Shown piece after piece: positions 44,003 through 53,951 of a stretch of 64,000 bases of DNA. The stretch's first letter is position 1, and every line of letters begins with the position of its first letter. The notes beneath the pieces are model-generated. The model was not told the DNA's origin. It saw nothing but the letters and a program-made list of their open reading frames with translations, and did no database searches. The DNA comes from Hydrogenophaga intermedia (GTDB lineage: Bacteria; Pseudomonadota; Gammaproteobacteria; Burkholderiales; Burkholderiaceae_C): assembly GCF_023715105.1 (NCBI RefSeq), contig NZ_JAMBNO010000019.1, positions 18,441-82,440 on the forward strand. The letters are read 5' to 3'. The translations under genes were made by a program, and so were the position numbers.

Positions 44003-45484
44003 ATGAGCCAGAAATTCATTGATCGGCACGGCTTGTGGTCCGACGCCCAGAAGGCGGCGGCCGTTGAAGTGCTGAAGAAAATCGAGCAGGACGGCATTCA
44101 GATGATTCGCCTCTCATGGCCGGATCAATATGGTCTGCTGCGCGGGAAAATGCTGTCGGTGGCAGCCTTGCGCTCCGCATTCGGCAGCGGCTCGGAAATC
44201 ACCATGGCGCCCTTTTTCTTCGACACGGCCAGCGCCATCGTGTTCAATCCCTTTTCCTCGGATGGCGGGCTTGGCAACCCGGAGTTGGCGGGCAGCCCTA
44301 ACGTGGTGATGGTGCCCGACCCCACCACCTTCCGCGTGCTGCCCTGGGCTGATCGCACGGGCTGGATGCTGGCCGATCTGTACATGCGTAGCGGTCGGCC
44401 CTTCCCGCTGAGCCCGCGTGCCCTGTTGAAGAAAGCGCTGGGGCAGTTGGCGGATCTGGGCTATGACTTCCATGGTGGCCTGGAGGTGGAGTGGTACTTG
44501 ACGCGCATCGTCGACCCCTGCCTGGAGCCCGAGACGCTGGGTGGCCCCGGCACACCGGCGGCACCGCCCAAGGTGATGCCGGTCGCCAAGGGCTACTCCT
44601 ATCTGCTCGAAAATCACTTGGACGAGGTCGAACCCATCATGGCCGAGGTGCGCCAGCACCTGCTGACGCTGGGCATGCCGTTGCGCAGCATCGAGGATGA
44701 ATGGGGGCCCAGCCAGATGGAGACCACCTTCGACGTCATGTCCGGCCTGGACATGGCCGACACCATGGTGTTGTTCCGCAACGCAGTCAAGCAAATCTGT
44801 CGGCGGCGCGGTTACCTTGCCAGTTTCATGTGCAAACCCAAGATTGAGGGTTTCTGTGCCTCGGGCTGGCATCTGCACCAGTCGCTGGCGGCGCGCGACT
44901 CCGGCGTCAATGCCTTCGTTCCGCAGACGGGCGAGCCGCTGTCGGCGCTGGGCCGGGCCTATGTCGGTGGCCTGCTCAAACATGCCTGTGCGGCCTCCAG
45001 CTTCACCACCCCCACGGTTAACGGCTACCGACGCCGACGCCCGTTCTCTCTGGCCCCGGATCGGGTGACCTGGGCCGAGGACAACCGCGCCGCCATGGCG
45101 CGCGTGATCGCCGCCCCAGAAGACTCAGCCAGCCGTGTGGAAAACCGGGTCGGCGAGCCGGCGGCCAACCCCTACCTGTATCTGGCCTCGCAGCTCTTCT
45201 CGGGGATCGATGGCATTCGTCGCCAACTCGATCCCGGCCCTCTGCAGGAAACGCCCTATGCCGCCGACGTTCCGATCCTGCCGCGCAACCTGGCCGAGGC
45301 GCTGGACGTGCTGGAGGGCTCCAGCTTCTTCCGCGAAGCCTTCGGCGAAGAGTTCATCCACTACTGGCTGCACCTGCGGCGCAGCGAATGGGCGCGCTTC
45401 GTGGCCGCCGAAGGCGCCGACGTGGACATGGCGGGCGACCCCGTCACCGACTGGGAGCATCGCGAGTACTTCGAACTGTTCTGA
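44003..45484 (+). CDS. tdnQ: Gamma-glutamylanilide synthetase (glutamine synthetase-like)
   Basis: A 493-aa glutamine synthetase-fold ligase. In aniline degraders (TdnQ, AtdA1, DcaQ, TadQ) it couples aniline to glutamate with ATP, forming gamma-glutamylanilide, the first step of dioxygenation. Visible GS features are GLEVEWYLTRIVDP (metal ligands, near residue 155), GWHLHQSL near residue 290, and NGYRRRRPFSLAPDRVTWAE near residue 340. The ATG at 44003 has GGAG eight bases upstream; an ATG 24 bases earlier lacks one. First gene of the cluster, 19 bp before tdnT. Confidence 0.88.
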   Translation: MSQKFIDRHGLWSDAQKAAAVEVLKKIEQDGIQMIRLSWPDQYGLLRGKMLSVAALRSAFGSGSEITMAPFFFDTASAIVFNPFSSDGGLGNPELAGSPNVVMVPDPTTFRVLPWADRTGWMLADLYMRSGRPFPLSPRALLKKALGQLADLGYDFHGGLEVEWYLTRIVDPCLEPETLGGPGTPAAPPKVMPVAKGYSYLLENHLDEVEPIMAEVRQHLLTLGMPLRSIEDEWGPSQMETTFDVMSGLDMADTMVLFRNAVKQICRRRGYLASFMCKPKIEGFCASGWHLHQSLAARDSGVNAFVPQTGEPLSALGRAYVGGLLKHACAASSFTTPTVNGYRRRRPFSLAPDRVTWAEDNRAAMARVIAAPEDSASRVENRVGEPAANPYLYLASQLFSGIDGIRRQLDPGPLQETPYAADVPILPRNLAEALDVLEGSSFFREAFGEEFIHYWLHLRRSEWARFVAAEGADVDMAGDPVTDWEHREYFELF

Positions 45485-45503
45485 ACTGAACCAGGTAACG
45501 CTC

Positions 45504-46268
45504 ATGGACACCGTGAAGAAGAAATATGCCGTGCTCTGGTGCACTGAAGTACCCGGAGACGAGATCTTGCAGGAAAAAATGATCGCCACTTTCGGTCGCG
45601 CGGGCGAGCAGTGGGACGTGCTGGAACCCGCGCGCGACGGCTTCCTGGAGCGGGCGATGGGCTACGACGGCTACGTCATCAGCGGCAGCCCAATGTCGGT
45701 AGTGGACGATGCCGATTCGCTCCTGGTGAGCAACCTGCTGGCGCTGATTCGCCGCGTTAGCGACGAGGCAGGCTCACCCCTGATCGGGCTGTGCTTTGGC
45801 TCGCAGGCCATCGCGGCGGCCCTAGGTGGACGGGTTGCCAGGAACCCGTCAGGGCGCTTCAAGCTGGGGGTCGATGCCCTGCGCTGGGACCCCGTCGCCG
45901 TTGAGCTGCTGGGCGCGGCGCTGGCGCAAGCGCCCAGCGTGCTGGTGCAAAGCCACGGCGAATGCGTGGCGGCACTGCCGCCGGGCAGCGTCCTGCTGGC
46001 GTCGTCGCAGACCATCCCCCACGAGGTGTTCTTGGTGCAGGGCCGCATCTTGGGCATCCAGGGGCACCCCGAGGTGGACCGTCAGTTCCTGAAAGACAAG
46101 TTCATGGCCTACCACCGCGCGCTGTTCGACGACGAGCAGTGGGCGCACGTAGAACAGGAAGCCAGCCAGCCTCTGTCTCCCGACGCCGTCATCGCGCTGG
46201 GCCGCCGCTTACTGGACGAAGGCGCCCTGGCTCCCGCGGCTGTGCCCACGCTTACCGAAACAACATGA
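45504..46268 (+). CDS. tdnT: Class I glutamine amidotransferase-like protein of aniline pathway
   Basis: A 254-aa protein with the class I amidotransferase triad: nucleophile Cys in GLCFGSQ (about residue 99) and QGHPEV (His and Glu, about residues 192-196). The homologue AtdA2 is reported to hydrolyse gamma-glutamylanilide, protecting cells from its accumulation, while TdnT was first described as GATase-like. It lies between tdnQ and the dioxygenase genes as in all known aniline clusters. Confidence 0.85.
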   Translation: MDTVKKKYAVLWCTEVPGDEILQEKMIATFGRAGEQWDVLEPARDGFLERAMGYDGYVISGSPMSVVDDADSLLVSNLLALIRRVSDEAGSPLIGLCFGSQAIAAALGGRVARNPSGRFKLGVDALRWDPVAVELLGAALAQAPSVLVQSHGECVAALPPGSVLLASSQTIPHEVFLVQGRILGIQGHPEVDRQFLKDKFMAYHRALFDDEQWAHVEQEASQPLSPDAVIALGRRLLDEGALAPAAVPTLTETT

Positions 46269-46312
46269 ACTGAAGCCGCGATTTTCAGATTCAACCGAAT
46301 TGCGAGAAAACG

Positions 46313-47659
46313 ATGAAAGTAATTCATATTGCCGCCGTTCCGGCCGGGGAATCCGCCGCCGATGAATGGGACGACCTGGTGCAGCCAGACCGTGTACACC
46401 GCCGCGTCTATACCGACCCCGCCATCTTTGCCCGCGAAATGGACCATGTGTACGCCGCCAGCTGGGTGTACTTGGCCCATGAAAGCGAGATCCCCGAGCC
46501 CAACGATTTCCGGCAGGCCTGGCTGGGCACCCGCGAGGTCATCGTGACTCGCGACGAAGAGGGGCAAATTCGCGTGTTCTCCAACCGTTGCTCGCACCGC
46601 GGCGCAACCGTCTGCCGCGAGCACCAAGGAAACGCCGCCAACTTCACCTGCCCCTACCACGGCTGGCGTTTCGACAACCGAGGTCAGTTGTTCGGCATTC
46701 CCGGCAAGAACGCCTATGGCCCGGCCTTCAAGGCGCGCGACATGCACCTTGCGCGGCCTGCGCAGGTGGCGTCGTACAAGGGCTTCATCTTCGCTACCCT
46801 GAACTCCGAGGCGCCGCCCCTGGCCGAGCACCTCGGCAATGCCACACGCTATCTGGACGCCTGGATCGAGCACAATGGGGGCGCTCAGAACATCGTCTTG
46901 GCCGGCGCTCAGCGCTTTCGCGTCGGCTGCAACTGGAAACTGGTCTGGGACAACGCGGGCGACGGCTACCACGTGCCGTTCTCGCACCAGTCGCTGCTGG
47001 TGATGACCAAGGAACGCTACGGTGGCGGCGACATGGCCTACTTCGCCGACGCCGACCGCTCCCGCATGAGCAACAACGCGCTCGACAACGGGCATACGGT
47101 GATCGACCAGCGTCCCGAGATGCACGGCAACTCCGCCTGGCGCGAGCAGCGCCCGCAGCCGGGGCGTGAGCCCTACGAGGCCCACGTGGCCGCCACCCAC
47201 AGCCGCGATCAGGCCCAACGCGTGCTCGACACCACTGTCGGGGCGGGCATGAACCTCAACATCTTTCCCAATCTGGCGCTGATCGGCAACCAGGTGCAGG
47301 TGATCCAGCCTCTGGCGGTGGGCGAAACCTCGGTAAGCTGGCATGCCACCCGGCGCAGAGACGTGGACGCAGAGGTCAACACCATGCGCCTGCGCACGCA
47401 GGAGGATTTCCCCGTCATGGGCGAGATGGACGACGCCGCCAACTTCGAAGAGTGCCAACGCGGCCTTATGAACAGCCCCGAGGACGAATGGGTGGACATG
47501 GGTCGCCACTGGGAGACCGGCAAGGATGTGCCCGGTCCCGATGGCGTGGTCAGCGGCCCGGTGACCACAGACATTCACATGCGCAACTACTACGCTCAGT
47601 GGAAGCGGCTGATGCAAGCCCGCCCGACGCTGCAAATGAACAAGGGGAAGCTGCCATGA
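46313..47659 (+). CDS. tdnA1: Aniline dioxygenase large (Rieske) subunit
   Basis: A 448-aa Rieske non-heme iron oxygenase alpha subunit. The [2Fe-2S] Rieske ligands are in CSHRGATVC (near residue 93) and CPYHGW (near residue 113). The mononuclear iron motif is DNAGDGYHVPFSH, with the histidines near residues 218 and 223. It hydroxylates the aniline-derived substrate to give catechol and ammonia. The stop overlaps the small-subunit start by four bases. Confidence 0.92.
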   Translation: MKVIHIAAVPAGESAADEWDDLVQPDRVHRRVYTDPAIFAREMDHVYAASWVYLAHESEIPEPNDFRQAWLGTREVIVTRDEEGQIRVFSNRCSHRGATVCREHQGNAANFTCPYHGWRFDNRGQLFGIPGKNAYGPAFKARDMHLARPAQVASYKGFIFATLNSEAPPLAEHLGNATRYLDAWIEHNGGAQNIVLAGAQRFRVGCNWKLVWDNAGDGYHVPFSHQSLLVMTKERYGGGDMAYFADADRSRMSNNALDNGHTVIDQRPEMHGNSAWREQRPQPGREPYEAHVAATHSRDQAQRVLDTTVGAGMNLNIFPNLALIGNQVQVIQPLAVGETSVSWHATRRRDVDAEVNTMRLRTQEDFPVMGEMDDAANFEECQRGLMNSPEDEWVDMGRHWETGKDVPGPDGVVSGPVTTDIHMRNYYAQWKRLMQARPTLQMNKGKLP

Positions 47660-48300
47660 ACGCCGCCCAGGATCTGGCCCAAGCTGCCGCCGTTCCGGCC
47701 TACCGCCACCAGCCTCCCTCGCTCTACGTGGTGCCGGCGTTCTACGACTGGCTTCTCGCCGCTTCGGACGACCTGGCCCAGGCCGCCGTGCGCACCCAGG
47801 GCGCTGACGCCGCGCAAACGCAGCAGGTGGCACAACTACTGACACTGGAAGCTCGCCTGCTCGATCAGGGCTCGATGGACAAGACCGCCTACGAGCGCTG
47901 GCTGGCGTTGTATGGCGAGGAATGCGCCTATTGGGTGCCGGCGGGCGCGCCCGCGCCCGACCCGCGCCAATACGTCACCTTGGAATTCCACGACCGGCGC
48001 CGTCTGCTCGACCGTGTGAGCCGCCTGGGCACCGGGCTGGCCTTCTCGCAGTTCCCGACTTCGCGCACGGCGCGGCACTGGGGCGGACTGGAAGTGTGGC
48101 CCAGCCCGGACCGTGGCAATGAATGGCGCGCGCGCTACAGCTTCACTCTGGCCGAGTCACGCGAGGGCCACAACCGTGTGCTCGCGGGCTGGAACGGGTT
48201 CGTGCTGCGCCAGAGCGCCCAGGGGCTAGTCATCGTGCTCAAGCAGGTCAACCTGATCGACAGCGACTGCCTGCAGGGCAACAACTCGTTCTTTTTGTGA
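47656..48300 (+). CDS. tdnA2: Aniline dioxygenase small subunit
   Basis: A 214-aa beta subunit of a Rieske dioxygenase, an NTF2-like fold. LYGEECAYWVPAGAPAPDPR near residue 79 and HDRRRLLDRVSRLGTG near residue 109 are beta-subunit hallmarks, and the C-terminus ends QVNLIDSDCLQGNNSFFL. It stabilises the alpha3beta3 oxygenase. ATGA overlap with tdnA1. Confidence 0.92.
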   Translation: MNAAQDLAQAAAVPAYRHQPPSLYVVPAFYDWLLAASDDLAQAAVRTQGADAAQTQQVAQLLTLEARLLDQGSMDKTAYERWLALYGEECAYWVPAGAPAPDPRQYVTLEFHDRRRLLDRVSRLGTGLAFSQFPTSRTARHWGGLEVWPSPDRGNEWRARYSFTLAESREGHNRVLAGWNGFVLRQSAQGLVIVLKQVNLIDSDCLQGNNSFFL

Positions 48301-48316
48301 GGGGAGGTGGCAGCGC

Positions 48317-49324
48317 ATGAAACTGGCACATTCTCTTACCGTCACCGCTGTTTCACCGCAAGGCAGCGACGCCATCCTGCTGAGCCTGGGCGTGGACGGC
48401 GGGCAGCGGCAGCGTTTTTCCTTCCAGTCTGGCCAGTACCTGACGCTTGCCGTCCCCGTGCAAGGCGATGAACATTGGCGCTGCTATTCGATCACCAGTG
48501 CGCCCGAGGATGGGCAGGCGATCAGCCTGCTGGTGCGCCGCGTGGCGGGTGGGCGCGTCTCCAATTGGCTGTGCGACCACGCGCGAGCGGGCCAACGATT
48601 GCAGGTGCTTCCGCCCGCCGGGCGCTTCACACTGGCGCGGCATGGCCAACCAGTGCTGTTGTATGCCGGCGGCAGTGGCATTGCGCCCATCTTCGCGCTG
48701 GCGCGCGAAGCGTTGCTGCAAGGCGCGCCCCAGGTACGGCTGTTCTACGCCTGCCGCGACCGAGCCACGGCCATGCTACTGGCTGAGTTGCAGGCGCTAC
48801 AGGCGGGTAGCGGGCAGCGGCTGGAGATACGCCACTGGTATGACGCCGAACAGGGCCTGCCCACGCAGGCGCTGCTGGAGGCGCAGACCCAGGGCCTTGA
48901 GGCTGCTGACGCCTACCTTTGCGGCCCCGAGGCCTTCATGCACTCCGTTCTGGCTGCGCTGGCAGCGGCTGGGATCGAGCCCAGTCGCGTCTACCGCGAG
49001 GACTTCGGCGCTGCGCTGGAGGGCGCGGTGGAAACGGGCGCCGAGGGTCCCGACGCCGAGCTGACGGTTCAGCTCAAGGGGCAGACGCATACCGTGTCGG
49101 TGCGCGGCGGGCAATTCCTGCTGGGCGCCATGCTCGACGCCGGGCTGGCCGTCCCGCACGCTTGCCGGGTTGGCGAATGCGCCTCCTGCATGTGCCGCCT
49201 GGTGGACGGCGAGGTGCTGCGGCTCGACAGCTCGGTGCTGGACGAAGACGATGCTGCAGAAGGCTGGCTGCTGGCCTGCCGCACGCGCGCCGCCAGCGCC
49301 CAGGTGCGGCTGCGCTTTTCCTGA
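48317..49324 (+). CDS. tdnB: Aniline dioxygenase reductase
   Basis: A 335-aa electron-transfer protein with an N-terminal FAD/NAD(P) reductase module (RCYSITSAPED near residue 53; LLYAGGSGIAPIF near residue 113) and a C-terminal plant-type [2Fe-2S] ferredoxin domain (CRVGECASCMC near residue 286). It feeds NADH electrons to the oxygenase. This FNR-then-ferredoxin order is that of TdnB/AtdA5. 16 bp after tdnA2. Confidence 0.92.
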   Translation: MKLAHSLTVTAVSPQGSDAILLSLGVDGGQRQRFSFQSGQYLTLAVPVQGDEHWRCYSITSAPEDGQAISLLVRRVAGGRVSNWLCDHARAGQRLQVLPPAGRFTLARHGQPVLLYAGGSGIAPIFALAREALLQGAPQVRLFYACRDRATAMLLAELQALQAGSGQRLEIRHWYDAEQGLPTQALLEAQTQGLEAADAYLCGPEAFMHSVLAALAAAGIEPSRVYREDFGAALEGAVETGAEGPDAELTVQLKGQTHTVSVRGGQFLLGAMLDAGLAVPHACRVGECASCMCRLVDGEVLRLDSSVLDEDDAAEGWLLACRTRAASAQVRLRFS

Positions 49325-49356
49325 ACCTGCAAGCCCCAGAAAGCCTGAAGCCATCG

Positions 49357-50274
49357 ATGAAAGCATGCACCATGACCCGAGACGGCACCACCACACCTCC
49401 ATGGGACCTGATCCGCGCCTTCCTCGCGCTGGAGCGCCACGGGAGCTACGAAGTTGCAGCCGACATGGAAGGCATCGACGACTCCACCCTGCGCCGGCGC
49501 ATCCGGGTGCTGGAGCAGCGCTTCGGTCGCACTCTGTTCGTGCGCAGCGAGGCCGGCTGGAAAGCCTCGGCCGACCTGCACGCGCTGGTCAGCGCTGCCC
49601 AGCACATGGAAGAGGCGGCGCGCAGCTTCTCTCAGAATCACCAGGAAGGCGCGGGCGTGGTGCGCATCAGCCTGATGGACGTGTTCGCCAAGCGCTTTGC
49701 GCCAGTATTCGTCGCGCTGGGGGAGAAATTTCCTCGGCTGCTGCTCAACATCACCACCGAGACGCACTTCGTCAATCTGGAGCAAGACCAGGTGGACATC
49801 GCCGTGCGGCTAGCACGGCCTGTGCGCAACAGCAATTCCCTGCGCGTACGCAAGATCGGTGCGGTGGCCGTGGGCGCTTACGCCAGCCGCGCGTACCTGG
49901 CGCGCCACGACACGAGTGCGTCAAATCCCGCGTTTGTCGACGACCACGACCTTCTGGCCATGAACTTGCAGTTCTTCCACCAGGATCACAACTTCACCTA
50001 CGCCAACCTGGACTGGGCCAAGTTCGGCCTGACGGGCAAGGTGCGCGTGCAGTCGGACAGCTTCGTGCCCATGGCGCACCTGTGCGCGCTGGGCCACGGC
50101 GTGGCGCTGCTGCCCAAGTTCGTTGCCGCTGACTATCCCGAACTGGTGCCGTACCCCGAAAAGCTCTTCTTCGAAACGGAGCTGTGGCTGGTCAGCCGCT
50201 TTGACTTGCTGGCAGCTTGGCAGCGCGAATTGGCCGACAGGCTGCAGGAAGAAATGGCGACATGGCCTCAATGA
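49357..50274 (+). CDS. tdnR: LysR-family regulator of the aniline cluster
   Basis: A 305-aa transcription factor. The winged helix reads DLIRAFLALERHGSYEVAAD, then DDSTLRRRIRVLEQRFGRTL. The effector domain follows from residue 95. Homologues (TdnR, AtdR) activate the aniline genes in response to the substrate, so the dyad at 43825-43841 is a candidate site. The start may be the ATG at 49357 or the one at 49372. It is inside the operon, same strand, 32 bp after tdnB. Confidence 0.88.
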   Translation: MKACTMTRDGTTTPPWDLIRAFLALERHGSYEVAADMEGIDDSTLRRRIRVLEQRFGRTLFVRSEAGWKASADLHALVSAAQHMEEAARSFSQNHQEGAGVVRISLMDVFAKRFAPVFVALGEKFPRLLLNITTETHFVNLEQDQVDIAVRLARPVRNSNSLRVRKIGAVAVGAYASRAYLARHDTSASNPAFVDDHDLLAMNLQFFHQDHNFTYANLDWAKFGLTGKVRVQSDSFVPMAHLCALGHGVALLPKFVAADYPELVPYPEKLFFETELWLVSRFDLLAAWQRELADRLQEEMATWPQ

Positions 50275-50660
50275 CCTCGCTCCCTGTCCTGACCACCAGC
50301 CCGCGCTTGGCGGCGCTGCCGGTCACTATCGCCAACGTTGGCCTCAGCTATGCCTGCGCCGGCAATGAAAGCCTGCTCACCGGCATGGTCCGCCTGGGCC
50401 GCAAGGGCATCCCGGTGGGTTGCGTCAACGGCGGCTGCGGGGTCTGCAAGGTCCGCATCGTCGAGGGACAGATCAAGGCCCTGGGGCCGATCAGCCGTGC
50501 ACACGTGACGCTCGACGAAGAGAACCAGGGCTACACGCTGGCATGCCGCGTGGCACCCCAGACGCCGGTGAACCTCGAAGTGGCCGGCAAGTTGAGCAAA
50601 CCGTTTTCCAAGGGGCGCGCAGAGTCTGCGACTGCCAGCCCTTCGATTCAGCAGCAGTAA
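50262..50660 (+). CDS. tdnD: [2Fe-2S] ferredoxin, XylT/DmpQ-type
   Basis: A 132-aa plant-type ferredoxin with GCVNGGCGVCKVRIVEGQI (the first three cluster cysteines, near residue 53) and TLACRV (fourth cysteine). Such proteins reactivate catechol 2,3-dioxygenase by reducing its oxidised iron. The start at 50262 has GGAAG upstream; the ATG at 50271 would instead give a perfect ATGA overlap with tdnR. Immediately followed by the dioxygenase gene, as in tdn/tad clusters. Confidence 0.85.
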   Translation: MASMTSLPVLTTSPRLAALPVTIANVGLSYACAGNESLLTGMVRLGRKGIPVGCVNGGCGVCKVRIVEGQIKALGPISRAHVTLDEENQGYTLACRVAPQTPVNLEVAGKLSKPFSKGRAESATASPSIQQQ

Positions 50661-51735
<1,075 letters not shown>

Positions 51736-51770
51736 GAACTGGAGTCACCTTTCTCTCGCCGCTTCTTCTT

Positions 51771-52202
51771 ATGACATCCGCTCTCTCTGTTCCATCTTCC
51801 GTCATCACCGCATCTGCGGCTTCGTTGGCCTGTCAGGCGGCGGTGGCGCATGCGGAGGCATCGGGCATTCGCATCAACGTGGCCGTGACCGATGCCTCGG
51901 GCACGCTGACCGCGTTTCTGCGCATGCCCCATGCGTTTCTGCATTCGATCGACATCGCGATCGACAAGGCCTACACCGCGGCCAGCTTTGGCTTCCCCAC
52001 CTCGCAGTGGGGCGGCGTGATCGGCGACGACGAGCTGCTGCGCATCGGCCTGAACCAGCGCCAGCGCCTGGTGCTGTTCGGTGGCGGCCTGCCCATCGTG
52101 GCCGGTGGCCAGCGCATCGGCGGCATCGGCGTGTCCGGCGGCTCGGCCGAACAGGACGAAGCCTGTGCCCGCGCCGGCCTGAAGGCCCTGGGCCTCGACT
52201 GA
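51771..52202 (+). CDS. GlcG/HbpS-like protein
   Basis: A 143-aa protein with the GlcG/HbpS (DUF336) fold signature: ACQAAVAHAEASGIRINVAV, DKAYTAASFGFPTSQWG, and GGGLPIVAGGQRIGGIGVSG near the C-terminus. Members bind heme or small organic acids, and are common in aromatic catabolic operons without a fixed role. It lies between the ring-cleavage and semialdehyde dehydrogenase genes. Confidence 0.88.
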   Translation: MTSALSVPSSVITASAASLACQAAVAHAEASGIRINVAVTDASGTLTAFLRMPHAFLHSIDIAIDKAYTAASFGFPTSQWGGVIGDDELLRIGLNQRQRLVLFGGGLPIVAGGQRIGGIGVSGGSAEQDEACARAGLKALGLD

Positions 52203-52227
52203 CTTTTCTTTTCCTTCCTCACGCACC

Positions 52228-53682
52228 ATGAAACAGTTCCTGAACTTCATCAACGGCGATTTCGTCGCCACCGCCAAGACCTTCGAAAACCGCAACCCGG
52301 CCACCAACGAGGTCGTAGGTCTGGTGCACGAGGCCGGTCAGGCCGAGGTCGACGCGGCCGTGGCCGCGGGCCGCGCCGCGCTCAAGGGCGAGTGGGGCAC
52401 GATGAGCGTGGTCAAGCGCGCCGAACTGCTGCACGCGGTGGCCGACGAGATCAACCGCCGCTTCGACGACTTCCTCGCCGCCGAACTGGCCGACACCGGC
52501 AAGCCGCGCTCGCTGGCTTCGCACATCGACATCCCGCGCGGCGCCGCCAACTTCAAGATCTTTGCGGACATCGTCAAGAACGTGCCGACCGAGAGCTTCC
52601 AGATGACCACGCCCGACGGCGGCACTGCCATCAGCTACGGCCTGCGCACACCCCTGGGCGTGGTCGGCGTGATCTGCCCCTGGAACCTGCCGCTGCTGCT
52701 GATGACCTGGAAGGTCGGCCCGGCCCTGGCCTGCGGCAACACCGTCATCGTCAAACCCTCGGAGGAAACCCCCGCCACCGCGACCCTGCTGGGCGAGGTG
52801 ATGAACGCGGTCGGCGTGCCCAAGGGCGTGTACCAGGTGCTGCACGGCTTCGGCCCCGGCTCGGCCGGCGAATTCATCACCAAGCACCCGGGTGTCAACG
52901 GCATCACCTTCACCGGCGAGACCCGCACGGGTGAAGCCATCATGGCCGCCGCCGCCAAGGGTGTGCGCCCGGTGTCGTTCGAACTCGGCGGCAAGAACGC
53001 CGGCATCGTGTTCGCCGACGCCGACTTCGACAAGGCCATCGCCGGCATCACCCGCAGCGCCTTCGAGAACTGCGGCCAGGTCTGCCTGGGCACCGAACGC
53101 GTGTACGTGCAGCGCCCGATCTTCGACAAGTTCGTCGCCGCGCTGAAAGAAAAGGCTGAGGGCCTGAAGATCGGCGGCCCCGACATGCCGGGCGTGGGCA
53201 TCGGCCCGCTGATCTCGGCCGAACACAAGCAGAAGGTCATGGGCTACTACGCCAAGGCCAGGGCCGAGGGGGCGACCGTCGTCACCGGCGGCGGTGAACC
53301 GGCCATGACGGGCGAGTACGCCAACGGCCACTTCGTGCAGCCCACTATCTGGACCGGCCTGCCCGAAAGCGCCAGCGTGATCCGCGAGGAGATCTTCGGC
53401 CCCTGCTGCCACATCGCCCCCTTCGACACCGAAGAGGAAGCGATTGCGCTGGCCAACGCCACCGACTACGGCCTGGCGACCACCGTGTGGACGCAGGATC
53501 TGGGCAAGGCGCACCGCATGGCCTCGGCCATCGAGGTCGGCCTGTGCTGGATCAACAGCTGGTTCCTGCGTGACCTGCGCACCGCCTTCGGCGGCAGCAA
53601 GGCCTCGGGCATCGGCCGCGAAGGCGGCGTGCACTCGCTGGAGTTCTACACGGAACTCCGCAACGTGATGGTGAAGCTGTGA
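52228..53682 (+). CDS. dmpC: 2-hydroxymuconic semialdehyde dehydrogenase
   Basis: A 484-aa NAD-dependent aldehyde dehydrogenase oxidising the catechol meta-cleavage product to 2-hydroxymuconate (4-oxalocrotonate branch). The catalytic Glu is in SFELGGKNAG (near residue 254) and the catalytic Cys in NCGQVCLGTERVYV (near residue 290). Called TdnE/TadE in aniline clusters, XylG/DmpC elsewhere. Ends at the second GC-rich repeat. Confidence 0.92.
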   Translation: MKQFLNFINGDFVATAKTFENRNPATNEVVGLVHEAGQAEVDAAVAAGRAALKGEWGTMSVVKRAELLHAVADEINRRFDDFLAAELADTGKPRSLASHIDIPRGAANFKIFADIVKNVPTESFQMTTPDGGTAISYGLRTPLGVVGVICPWNLPLLLMTWKVGPALACGNTVIVKPSEETPATATLLGEVMNAVGVPKGVYQVLHGFGPGSAGEFITKHPGVNGITFTGETRTGEAIMAAAAKGVRPVSFELGGKNAGIVFADADFDKAIAGITRSAFENCGQVCLGTERVYVQRPIFDKFVAALKEKAEGLKIGGPDMPGVGIGPLISAEHKQKVMGYYAKARAEGATVVTGGGEPAMTGEYANGHFVQPTIWTGLPESASVIREEIFGPCCHIAPFDTEEEAIALANATDYGLATTVWTQDLGKAHRMASAIEVGLCWINSWFLRDLRTAFGGSKASGIGREGGVHSLEFYTELRNVMVKL

Positions 53683-53790
53683 TCTCCCCCCTGCGCCGCT
53701 GCGCGGCTTCCCCCCTCCGTTGCGCGTCTTCGACGCTTCGAGGGGGACGCCGCCTGTGGCCCGGCATAGCCGGTTCCACGGCTGCCCTGG
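53680..53790 (+). repeat. Intergenic GC-rich repeat, copy 2
   Basis: Begins at the stop codon of the preceding gene with TGATCTCCCCCCTGCGCC and shares with copy 1 the core CGGCTTCCCCCCTC, the CTTCG-CGCTT loop and CCCGGC--AGCCGGTTCC. Confidence 0.75.
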
Positions 53791-53813
53791 ACGAACGGCC
53801 TCGTGCGCCGACA

Positions 53814-53915
53814 GCGAGTGGGCCGGGGCGACTGGTGCAGTGAAGTAAAGGAGGAGGCGAGCGCGCAGCGACCGACGGGGGACATGAACGGAACCAGTCG
53901 TCCCGGCCCACTCGC
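53814..53915. repeat. 23-bp inverted repeat with 56-bp interior
   Basis: GCGAGTGGGCCGGGGCGACT at 53814 (arm continues to 53836) pairs with the arm at 53893-53915 with one mismatch. It sits in the 160 bp upstream of the hydrolase gene. The interior contains AAGGAGGAGG and an ATG. It could fold into a long stem in the polycistronic mRNA. No element was recognised. Confidence 0.6.
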
Positions 53916-53951
53916 CGCCCCTTCAAAGCAAAGACCTCAAGGACAAGACAC

